Notes under the pieces: model-generated | Databases searched by the model: none | Told to the model about the DNA's origin: nothing | What the model saw: only the letters and a program-made list of their open reading frames with translations | Virus record (IMG/VR): IMGVR_UViG_3300036980_000349 | Span: 1 to 34,183 of that record | Reading direction: 5' to 3' (one strand) | Source of the DNA: a virus | Length of the DNA stretch: 34,183 nucleotides | Translations under genes and position numbers: made by a program | Shown: positions 8,027 to 16,100 of the stretch, one piece after another | Position numbering within the stretch: the stretch's first letter is position 1 | Layout of the letters: the number at the start of each line of letters is the position of its first letter

Positions 8027-10459
8027 GTGGAACCATTAGTTTCAATTGTGATACCCGTATATAACGGGTTGAAGTACACTATGGACTGCCTCGCTTCAAT
8101 TGAAGCCAACGCCCCCCAATTCCCTTATGAAGTTGTTGTAGTAGGGACTGGAACTGATGGTACTGTGAGTATTATGCGCGAGTTCGAAACCACACGACCC
8201 AACTTTAAATTCGTCCACAACACTGGGGAACACAAACACTTTGCAGCTCAAGTAAATTTAGGGGTAAAACACGCTCTTGGTATCTTTGTATGCATTCTCA
8301 ATAATGACACACTAGCCACCCCGAAGTGGCTCGATCAAATGATGGCGTGCTACAAGAAGATTTCCTCACTGCCTGAACTTGAACGTCCTTGCCCTCCTCC
8401 CGCCATGATTGGTCCATGCAGTAACTACGTGATGCAACATCAGTTGATACAGCCGGGCGGAGACTTTAAGTTGAGTGAGCTCGATCGATTTTGTGAGGAT
8501 GTCAATCGTAAAAATCGTGGCCAATGGTTTTACGCTAGCATCATCTCCGGATTTTGTATGATGGTAGATCGCCTTATTTACGAGACACTTGGGGGGTTAG
8601 ATGAAAGCTTGGTCAATGGAAATGAAGACGTTGACCTGTGCATTCGTGTTAACGCCCTAGGATATTCGTGCATTGTTGATCGCAGTACCTTTATTTACCA
8701 CTATGGATCCAAGACTCTCACAGCCCATCCTGAGTTAGATACTCATAGTGGAATTATGAATAGGTATGAGCTAGTCAAGAAAATGTTCGGTGATACCCCC
8801 ACCCCGCAGCATATTGCTGGGTGTATTCGACTCAAATGCTCCAAAGAAGAGCTTTCAGCTTGGCTATCTCGACACTATGATTTATTTGATACAATTAATA
8901 TTGTTGACGATGATAGCGGTTGGGATATGGGTGGTTATTGTAAAGCCGAGTGGCCCAAGGTAACCTATGTAAATATGCCGGGTAAAATTGAAGTGGATCA
9001 ACGCCGCGTGCTTTACTTACTTGCCCGTGAGCAGAGTGCAGATTGGATGGTCGTACTCGATCACGATGAGTTCTTAGAGGAGAAAGTTGATCGCGCGTAT
9101 CTGCAGCGTTTAGCAAATACTCCAATTCCCGGTTGTCAGGCGTTTGTTGCACGGTGGATTCACCTATGGAACTCCCCCAAGACTTACCACGTTAAGTATC
9201 CCCCAAGCCTTGGGATTTTTATGCGCCGAGTTCTTCCAAACTTAGCGTATATCCATGGATCCCCTGGATCTTCGTTACATTGTAGCCGCATCCCTGAAAC
9301 CCCTGTTGTAGGTTCATCTCCCACGAATATTCACATTATGCACTACGGATATGTAGATGCTGATCAGAGAGAGAGAAAGCGGGCGTACTATGAAGAAAAG
9401 GATCCCAATCCAATTCCTCAGTTAGTGGGTGGAACGTCTTACAGACATTTGACGGATCAAAGTGAGATCACTATCTCTGAATGGAAAGGAGGATCCAATT
9501 ACACCATAAGCCTTGCCGCAATGACTGAGACTGAGCCTCCATATCAAGTTCAAATGCTATTTGAACTAGTCGGGCCTCTCATGGATGAAATCGTTATGAG
9601 AGTTCCCCCTGGAAGTCCCTCAATTCCTCTTCTAAAGCGTTGGGGTGTTAAAGTAATTGAAAAGACTTGGACCGATAACTTTTCAGAGATGCGCAATCTT
9701 GTTATAAATCAATGCACGTCTAATTACATTCTTGTTATGGATATAGACGAATCTCTGCAAGATCCCATGGAGCTTGTCAGACTCATTGAGCTTCAACCTA
9801 CTGCAGTTATGTTTACAGTACAAAACGTACAACCCCAAGGAAGACCTCCTGCAATCACTGAAGTAATGCGGATGTTTCAAAACCGTCCTTATATTCGGTT
9901 CAAGGGATTACTGCATGAAACGATTGAAGATGATATGGCAGCTCTGCGTGATAAGATCATTGTTCGAGCTCATGGCGTTTTAACTCACACTGGGTTTTTA
10001 AAACTAAAACTCCCGGATAAATTAAAGAAATACGTGAAATTGAATCGAAAAGCGATGCACCTCGATCCTCAAGATCCTAAGCCCTACTTCAATCTCGCTC
10101 TTCACTTTCTCGAAGATGGAGATATAGAAGCCGCTGTTGATCACTTTACGAAGTCTATCGTGTTACATCCTAGGTTCACGTTGGCCAAATTGGAACTTAG
10201 TAAGCTGTACTCTAGATTTGCACACGCAATGGTTATGAGTGCTCTTGATGATATCCCAGAGAATCATCCATTGAGACAGCCTACATCTCAATACGAGCGG
10301 ATTTTAGCAAACCTGGTTCCCCCAAAAGAACCAGAGCTTTTCCCGCCCGCAATTAAGAAGGGATTAGAGGGCGCACAAAAACTCGCCTCGAAGTTTCAAC
10401 CAAAAATTGAAATCGTCCCAGTAGAAGAGGTTGGAAAATTAAAAATTGGCAAACCCTAA
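8027..10459 (+). CDS. Multi-domain family 2 glycosyltransferase with TPR-like C-terminus, 810 aa
   Basis: Numbered from GTG 8027. Domain 1 (about 1-250) is a classic GT2 fold: VSIVIPVYNGLKYTMDCLAS, the metal/sugar motif LNND (91-94), and ED at 200-201 in NEDVDLCIRVNALGY. Domain 2 (about 255-480) has a second GT-A-like core with VDDDSGW and a DHDE motif (345-348). Domain 3 (about 485-665) resembles SunS-like GT2 enzymes: NFSEMRNLV, DIDE (572-575), HE at 630-631. Residues about 670-735 are TPR-like (PYFNLALHFLEDGDIEAAVD). It would transfer sugars to one or more acceptors in the cytoplasm; the acceptor is unknown. It sits between head-closure and tail-completion genes and its end overlaps the next gene by 14 nt, so a virion protein target is plausible inference. 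Confidence 0.85.
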   Translation: MEPLVSIVIPVYNGLKYTMDCLASIEANAPQFPYEVVVVGTGTDGTVSIMREFETTRPNFKFVHNTGEHKHFAAQVNLGVKHALGIFVCILNNDTLATPKWLDQMMACYKKISSLPELERPCPPPAMIGPCSNYVMQHQLIQPGGDFKLSELDRFCEDVNRKNRGQWFYASIISGFCMMVDRLIYETLGGLDESLVNGNEDVDLCIRVNALGYSCIVDRSTFIYHYGSKTLTAHPELDTHSGIMNRYELVKKMFGDTPTPQHIAGCIRLKCSKEELSAWLSRHYDLFDTINIVDDDSGWDMGGYCKAEWPKVTYVNMPGKIEVDQRRVLYLLAREQSADWMVVLDHDEFLEEKVDRAYLQRLANTPIPGCQAFVARWIHLWNSPKTYHVKYPPSLGIFMRRVLPNLAYIHGSPGSSLHCSRIPETPVVGSSPTNIHIMHYGYVDADQRERKRAYYEEKDPNPIPQLVGGTSYRHLTDQSEITISEWKGGSNYTISLAAMTETEPPYQVQMLFELVGPLMDEIVMRVPPGSPSIPLLKRWGVKVIEKTWTDNFSEMRNLVINQCTSNYILVMDIDESLQDPMELVRLIELQPTAVMFTVQNVQPQGRPPAITEVMRMFQNRPYIRFKGLLHETIEDDMAALRDKIIVRAHGVLTHTGFLKLKLPDKLKKYVKLNRKAMHLDPQDPKPYFNLALHFLEDGDIEAAVDHFTKSIVLHPRFTLAKLELSKLYSRFAHAMVMSALDDIPENHPLRQPTSQYERILANLVPPKEPELFPPAIKKGLEGAQKLASKFQPKIEIVPVEEVGKLKIGKP

Positions 10460-10811
10460 CTTTGAAGCAATCATCAAGCAAGAGATAGACAGGGCTAAAA
10501 CACAAGTCCGCGGTGAGATTTCTGAGGTGGTACAAAAATTATACGCTGAAGCCGAGCGACTGTTGAGTCAGCCCTCTCTAAAACGCAGCGAAGTTACTTT
10601 GGGTGTTAAGACTGGACGACTACGTCGCGCGTTAAAATTTCGGTTAGAGCAGTCTGACAATGGAATTGAGATTCGGTTATGGTTTGATGAAGCAGTAGCA
10701 CCACACGCTAAGTTCGTTATCAATGGAACTCGAAAAATCAAACCACATCCAATTTTCGAACAGGCGTTAGCCAAAGTATTGGGGGATGATTATGTACTTG
10801 GAAGCGGTTGA
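10446..10811 (+). CDS. HK97 gp10-like tail completion protein, 121 aa
   Basis: The layout is that of the gp10-like family: a long N-terminal helix (FEAIIKQEIDRAKTQVRGEI), then TGRLRRALKFRLE, then HAKFVINGTRKIKPHPIFEQAL, matching the family signature TGRLR-S, H-A-Y-E-GT and the P-F-L-AL end. Length is usual. The start is TTG 10446, which overlaps the glycosyltransferase 3' end by 14 nt; GGA at 10433-10435 is a modest ribosome site. The protein helps join the finished tail to the head. Confidence 0.75.
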   Translation: MANPNFEAIIKQEIDRAKTQVRGEISEVVQKLYAEAERLLSQPSLKRSEVTLGVKTGRLRRALKFRLEQSDNGIEIRLWFDEAVAPHAKFVINGTRKIKPHPIFEQALAKVLGDDYVLGSG

Positions 10812-11199
10812 TGGTGCTCTTCGCCAACGGTTAGTTGCCAATCCAGTTATCAATTCTCTCGTCTCAACGAGGGTCTATCCTAACTACTTGGCGAGTATCC
10901 AAAACCCCCAATTTCCTTTGATTTGTTTTAGTCGAATCCCCACCCAGAGGGACTTTAGATACAATAAACGAATCACATGCCAGTACACTGTGTGGATTTA
11001 CTCGTCTAAGGGGTTCTCTCAAACTGATCCGATTTTTGAGATGATGAAGACCTCTCTCGACAATGAGTTTTTCGACTTGCCCAACTCCTTGGGCCGCGTT
11101 GGATTTCGTCTCACAGAGTTTCCATCCCAAGATATGGATCCAGATCAACAACTTTACTATGCCACATTCAATGTAGTTGCGATTGCATACTTCAAATAA
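10792..11199 (+). CDS. Tail terminator / tail completion protein (DUF3168-like), 135 aa
   Basis: The product begins YLEAVDGALRQRLVANPVIN, then STRVYPNYLASIQNPQFPLICF, the N-terminal helix plus RVYP and P-FP-I pattern of DUF3168/gpU-type tail terminators, with a later strand YYATFNVVAIAYF. Such proteins form the ring that caps the tail tube and docks to the head. It overlaps the gp10-like gene by 20 nt. ATG 10792 has GGGGGA (10781-10786) at good spacing; ATG 10786 overlaps that site and would add two residues. Confidence 0.7.
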   Translation: MYLEAVDGALRQRLVANPVINSLVSTRVYPNYLASIQNPQFPLICFSRIPTQRDFRYNKRITCQYTVWIYSSKGFSQTDPIFEMMKTSLDNEFFDLPNSLGRVGFRLTEFPSQDMDPDQQLYYATFNVVAIAYFK

Positions 11200-11209
11200 A
11201 AGGTGATTT

Positions 11210-11419
11210 ATGGCTGAAGAACAGAAGGACAAACCAGAAGTACGTGACCTCGGTTGGAAGTGCCCATCTTGTGATAATATCCTTGGATATATTGGACGTA
11301 ATGGCACTGTGATGCGAATGAAGTACAAAGACTTTTACGTGTTCATCGAAGAAGCGACTAGTATCATGACCCTGTGTCGTAGATGCGGACGTGAATGTGT
11401 TATTCATCAATCAACATAA
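11210..11419 (+). CDS. Small zinc-ribbon protein, 69 aa
   Basis: Two CxxC pairs (C18-P-S-C21 and C56-R-R-C59, with C63 nearby) can bind one zinc, as in a short zinc ribbon. Between them lies GYIGRNGTVMRMKYKDFYVF, probably beta strands. The ATG follows an AGGTGAT site 9 nt after the terminator gene. Small Com-like zinc proteins of phage Mu type bind mRNA, and others are simply structural; nothing here decides. Its place between the tail terminator and the tail tube gene is conserved context only by inference. Confidence 0.65.
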   Translation: MAEEQKDKPEVRDLGWKCPSCDNILGYIGRNGTVMRMKYKDFYVFIEEATSIMTLCRRCGRECVIHQST

Positions 11420-11487
11420 CAGGTTTTGTTTTGGACCATCCCTGAACAAATTACTCTACGAAGCCTCACACACGGTGATAATCCTTT

Positions 11488-11496
11488 AAGGGGGTG
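11488..11496 (+). promoter_or_regulatory. Near-consensus Shine-Dalgarno of the tail tube gene
   Basis: AAGGGGGTGA (11488-11497) matches the 3' end of 16S rRNA complement AAGGAGGTGA at 9 of 10 bases, with 5 nt to ATG 11503. It fits the very high expression expected for a tube protein. The 83-nt gap before it (11420-11502) shows no clear promoter or terminator. Confidence 0.7.
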
Positions 11497-11502
11497 AACT
11501 GA

Positions 11503-12072
11503 ATGCCTTATAATCTTCCAAGTTATGATACCAACCGTTTCTCTATCGGTCCCTGTGTCATCTATCTGGGTGCTGCTGGAACCACTCCGACAATTGATGT
11601 AGGTGCGGTAGAGGCGGGTGCGACTCTGACTACTACTCGTGCAAAGGAAGAGATTTTCCAGGGTTTTCCTAAAACCTTGGTGGCACAGTTCGCAACTCAA
11701 GAAACCGCGGTCTTAAAGCTGAGCGGAATTGAGTGGAATGTGAACAACCTGATGTATGCCCTGGGTGCTGGTTCTACCACAGTCAGTTCTTCACAAGAAG
11801 TTCTTGAATTTGGTGGCCAGATCACGTTTACAAGCGTTGCCCTGAAAATCGTGCATCAAACTCCAAACGGGTGGACAGTCAATGTCTATGTTTGGCAAGC
11901 CCAAGGCGACGGCGCAGTTGAAATGAACTTCGCGGATACCCATCACAAGATGCCGTATACGTTCAACGCAATGGTGCCGTGGAATAACACATCCCGGAAC
12001 TGCAAAGACTGGGGTGGCGCTGTTCTCGCTGACGGTAAGCAACTCTTTAAAGTTATTGTCGAAAAACAATAA
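11503..12072 (+). CDS. Major tail tube protein, 189 aa
   Basis: It would polymerise around the tape measure to form the tail tube. The N-terminus (NTNRFSIGPCVIYLG-like, actually DTNRFSIGPCVIYLGAAG, then PTIDVGAV) and the strands LKLSGIEWNVNNLMYALG, VALKIVHQTPNGWTVNVYVW and HKMPYTFNAM fit the beta-barrel tube-protein fold: a GA-V strand, a long loop, and a domain of alternating strands ending in a hydrophobic-YTF strand. Size and position (after the terminator, before two chaperone-like genes and the tape measure) are canonical for siphophages. A full-length paralogue lies at 30855-31409. A near-consensus ribosome site precedes it. Confidence 0.8.
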   Translation: MPYNLPSYDTNRFSIGPCVIYLGAAGTTPTIDVGAVEAGATLTTTRAKEEIFQGFPKTLVAQFATQETAVLKLSGIEWNVNNLMYALGAGSTTVSSSQEVLEFGGQITFTSVALKIVHQTPNGWTVNVYVWQAQGDGAVEMNFADTHHKMPYTFNAMVPWNNTSRNCKDWGGAVLADGKQLFKVIVEKQ

Positions 12073-12109
12073 CCGCTAACACATATGAGGTCTAGGAGGC
12101 CCTACTTTT

Positions 12110-12556
12110 ATGTCTGATCTAGAGAACACCCCAACTTCTCCTGAAGTTCCCACTTCTACAATCCCAGAGACCCTTTCAATTACTGACGTTGATGGCAACG
12201 GTCGTACTGTAAAGATGAAGCTACCTTGGGGGAGGGAAAGAAAGCTTCTAAAAATTATCGGCGACCTTTTTGCTAAAATCCCGTCAGAGTTGACTTTCGG
12301 AGTCACTTCATCAGAGAATCCTGGTCTTGCGCTTCTTATGTATATTACAACTGAGGCGCCCGAAAGAGTTACCGAGATCGTCGCCCTGCTTCTTACCATC
12401 CCTCCTGAGGAGGTAGATGAAAAGTATGATGGTGATGAAGTTATTAACTTTGCGGTTCCATTTGTTACCCATTACGCAGCAAAATGGGGCGAACGGTTAA
12501 ACGGACTTCCAATTTCCCAGCTACTTGGCGGGGCAGCAGGAAAGGTAAGTGTCTAA
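12110..12556 (+). CDS. Putative tail assembly chaperone, first gene (gpG-like position), 148 aa
   Basis: Just upstream of the tape measure gene in siphophages there is normally a pair of chaperone genes that coat the tape measure and recruit tube subunits. This protein has an N-terminal Pro/Thr/Ser stretch (TPTSPEVPTSTIPETLSITD), then a charged strand (GRTVKMKLPWGRERKLLKII) and helices (PERVTEIVALLLTIPPEEVD). The KMKLPWGRERKLLKIIGDL segment resembles the chaperone opening where a conserved basic helix follows a beta hairpin. AGGAGG (12094-12099) lies 10 nt before the ATG. It overlaps the next gene by 8 nt. Confidence 0.6.
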   Translation: MSDLENTPTSPEVPTSTIPETLSITDVDGNGRTVKMKLPWGRERKLLKIIGDLFAKIPSELTFGVTSSENPGLALLMYITTEAPERVTEIVALLLTIPPEEVDEKYDGDEVINFAVPFVTHYAAKWGERLNGLPISQLLGGAAGKVSV

Positions 12557-13187
12557 TGATTGGAAGACTTTCATTGTCACTACAAAATATGTGACTGACC
12601 TTCAGGGGTTTGAATACAAATATCAAATCCCTCCATCATGGAGATCTGAGCTTCTACTTTGGGATATTCTTGAAAACTCCCCAAACAGTCAAGCTGCAGA
12701 TCTTGAGTCTATTTTATCTGCTTTCGATGCCGTTTCCAAAGCGGTTACCTTTATTCTACAAATCCCCAAACAAAAAAACATTGAAGACATATTTGACGGT
12801 GAAAGTATTGAGACGGTCTTCACCGAGATTTGGGAAAGCATCTCCACTCTTCCAGAGAAACTAGTAAAATCAGCAAAAGCTGCAGTACATAAAGGTCCCG
12901 AAGAGGAATTTTCTCTTGCCACCGCCCTCGCCTTATTTGCCACTGAGTGCGGTTGGACTCCCGATCAAGTTCTTTCGCTACCTAAAATTCAAGTCATGAG
13001 TCTCGTCTCCGCAATTTCTGATTACATCTCCCAGAATATGAAGTTTCAGGCCGCAATCCATGGGATCCCCCTCGATGAGCCCGGTAGTACCTTAACTAGT
13101 TCAAGTACACCGAATTCGGCCCAAATTGATATTGAGGCCCAAATGCTTCAGTTTAAAGCGGCGGGCTTACCAATTGAGGTAATCTGA
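12549..13187 (+). CDS. Putative tail assembly chaperone, second gene, 212 aa
   Basis: It starts at GTG 12549 with AGGAAAGG upstream, 8 nt inside the end of the preceding gene and in a different frame, and its stop overlaps the tape measure ATG as TGATG. The helix-rich sequence (YQIPPSWRSELLLWDILENS, LATALALFATECGWTPDQVLSLP, LVSAISDYISQNM) with the GWTPDQVLSLPKIQVMSL turn is like C-terminal extensions that contact tape measure proteins. In lambda the equivalent is made by -1 frameshifting as gpGT; here the downstream frame has a TAA at 12546-12548 just before the GTG, so separate initiation is more likely. Confidence 0.6.
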   Translation: MSNDWKTFIVTTKYVTDLQGFEYKYQIPPSWRSELLLWDILENSPNSQAADLESILSAFDAVSKAVTFILQIPKQKNIEDIFDGESIETVFTEIWESISTLPEKLVKSAKAAVHKGPEEEFSLATALALFATECGWTPDQVLSLPKIQVMSLVSAISDYISQNMKFQAAIHGIPLDEPGSTLTSSSTPNSAQIDIEAQMLQFKAAGLPIEVI

Positions 13188-16100
13188 TGCCCTTAGGTCT
13201 AAACTTCCAAGCCAACGTTGATTTAACCTCTTTCAATAAAGCCATCTCCTCGATGGTTGAGGGTTTGAATGTTGCCCAAAAACGTATTACAGAAATCACC
13301 ACTCAGGTAGGCCCTCAAGCTGAAAAGATCTTTAAAGGGTTCAAAATTGATCCAACTGGTGTCACTAGCCCCCTTAATTCAGTTCTCGGGACTCTAAGTC
13401 AAGTAGGTAAGGCGCTTGATACCATCAACGAAAAGAGTGGTAAATTAAAATGGTCTAGCGCCTTCGAAATGGATCGGGATGTAAAACAGGCGTCAACCAG
13501 TTTAAATAGTCTTGTCCGTACTCTTATGGAAGCGGCTGATGCAATGACTCAAGTGGGTACGCGCATGCAGTCCACTCGTTTACTCAATAGATCGGTTATT
13601 GATGAAGGTGGAAAGAGCCTTCGTGATCTCACAAAAGACGTAAAAGAACTTGAAAGGGCCTACAGTCAAGCTCAGAGAGCCCTTCAGAAAGATCCTGGCA
13701 ATTTGGGGCTCAAGGATGAGCTTCAAGTTATCCGTAGTTTGATTCGCGGTGCTGAGTCTGACGTAAGTATGCTCCAACAGCGAATCCGCCAGACTCAAAG
13801 CGTTGGGGGGATTTTACAGGCGGAAGCTCAAGGTATTAAAAGGTATGCAGCCTCGGTTCTGGAAAGTTATGGCAGTATACTAGAACTTGGAAAAAGAGGC
13901 CAAGCAGCTCCTAAACCTATAACATACACCGAGCCAACTCGCGCCGCGGTTTTACCTTCACTCGCTCAACAGACAGGTCAAACATACGTAGAAGCCTTTG
14001 CTAGAAGTCTTTTTACTACTACAGAGACACTCCACAGCACCCTCAACAACGCCTTAAGAGATATGGCCGCAAAGTTAAAATTCGGTGTTGACCTTTCAGG
14101 GGAGGGAGTATCGGCAACCGCCACAAAAGAAATTACTGATAAGTATATCAACAGGCTCCGTGCAGCATCGAAAGCTATAAACGCTATTGTTGACTCCCCA
14201 GAAGCAACGAAAGCGATGTTAGAAATGGGCGAGGGCACTAGACCCCCTGAAGACTTAATTAGAAAAATTGGCTCCCGCCTTGATAAGATGTCTCAATACT
14301 TGTGGAAGCAAGTCGATGAATATGCCTCTAAGATGGGAGAGGGTAGCTCAGCATCTGCGGGTGTGACCGGCAAGATTCCTATTGAGCAAACTCGCGCTGA
14401 GATCTTACCTAAGGTTGCACAACTCACGGCAGAAATCAATCAGCTTGAAGCTGCGGGACTTAAGACTCAAGATCTTCGAATCGTAAAGCTTAGGGAGGAG
14501 CGGCAACAGCTCGAAGCGACTTTAAAGTACGCGGAGACTCACGGAGGTCTAACTGGGGTTTCTACTGCGCATAGAACGGGCTTAGATCTCACAGTCGGTC
14601 TAAGTGGCCGTACAACAAGACAGCGAGGCTCAGGTATCGATGAAAGCGTTTATGAAAAGACGTTAGGTCTTGATAGTCGAATCCTAGCAGATGAAACGTC
14701 TATCACTAATACTGTCATCCAACGTACGGCGGTATCGGAGGGGGCTCTTTCAGGATTGCAGAGAACTGCTTCAGTCGTTGAACATCTTCGTAATCTATGG
14801 GTTGGAATGGGTGCTGAGCCTGGTAAAGAGCTTGTCTCTATGCTTAAAGCCGCTGCCCAACTTGAAAGTTTAATCGGACGTTCCACGCAGATCGGAGCAT
14901 TTGATCCTGAAATAATGAAGGTTATTAGTTCTTTACCGATAGCCATTGGTAAGACCACCGGATATATCGGGCGTGAAATTCCCAACACAATCTCTGAAGC
15001 TTCAATGCTACTGCAGGGGACACACCAAGGTCTTTCTGGACTTCCAGGAGCTGCTCCATTTAAAGAGCAAATGGATGGGCTAACCAGTTTAGATAAGCAA
15101 CTCAGAGGAATCTCATATAAAAACATTGAAACCCAAATTGAGAAGGTCAAAACTATTCTTGGGGAGGCACTAACTGATCCCAAGACTAAACTCCCAGAGC
15201 TCTATAAAGCCCTTGGACATCTAAACACCCTACTTGAAAGTACTGCAAACGTTGCGACGAGTGTGCGTGAGAGAGCTTCGACAATGTTCGACTCAGTAAA
15301 CCTCGGACCTATACTTGAGAAGTTCGGCCAGCTTGAATCTCTGTGGTCTTCTCCCCTAAAAGGTAAGTCTCTATCCGCTGAGCTTGACACTCAAATGACA
15401 AGTTTCTTCAGTTCATTCAAGGAAGAAGGTGCTCAGAAACCCCTCCGTGACATTCTCACTTTATGGAAAGAAGTTTACAAAGTAGTGCAAATGTATCATT
15501 CAGAGGTGGCTTCCGCCACAAAAGCAACCGAATTCTACGGAACCCAATTTCGTAGCTTATCATCCATCACTCAAGAACAAGATAAGGTCGTAGGGAGAAC
15601 TGCGGCGATTCCCGCACACACTAAGGGATTCCCAAAAGCCTTCGCAGACAACATTAGGGAAGCTACAGGAACTAACATCACCGAGAAAGTCATAGTTCCA
15701 GTTAAACTTGATGCTGCAGCGAGTTTAAAGGAACTTCCGGAGGGGTTTGCTAAAAATTTGGATCCGATCACTCGAGTCCTTACAGAGATGGCTCATAAGT
15801 TTGGGTTCAACATTTCAAAAGAGTTAAGTTCAGCGACGACATTTGGGGATCTTGAAAAGATCTTTACTTCAATGGAGCAACGCGTTCTTCGTCCAGTAGG
15901 TCAAAAGTTCCAGGGTGCTTTTGAACAAGCTTCCCATGGCTTGAATTTAGGCTTTGAGGGTGCAAAAGCACCCTTAATGATCCTCAATTCTCTGAGTGAA
16001 GCGTTCATGAAAGTGATTTTTCATGCGCGTGACTTGGGTAGTGTGGGTGTCAATGCTGCTGGGATTTTAGGCGGCTCGCAACGTCTTTCTCTACTAACGA

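Noticed and set aside
12541-12560. Programmed frameshift joining the two chaperone genes
   Set aside because: No slippery homopolymer is present and a TAA closes the second frame just upstream; separate initiation is simpler.
14650-15183. Open antisense frame of 177 codons inside the tape measure gene
   Set aside because: It lies wholly opposite a well-supported coding region, has no ribosome site, and its low-complexity Ser/Pro/Ile sequence is what the reverse complement of helical coding DNA gives. Other long antisense frames, such as 5756-6181 and 21307-21753, fall for the same reason.
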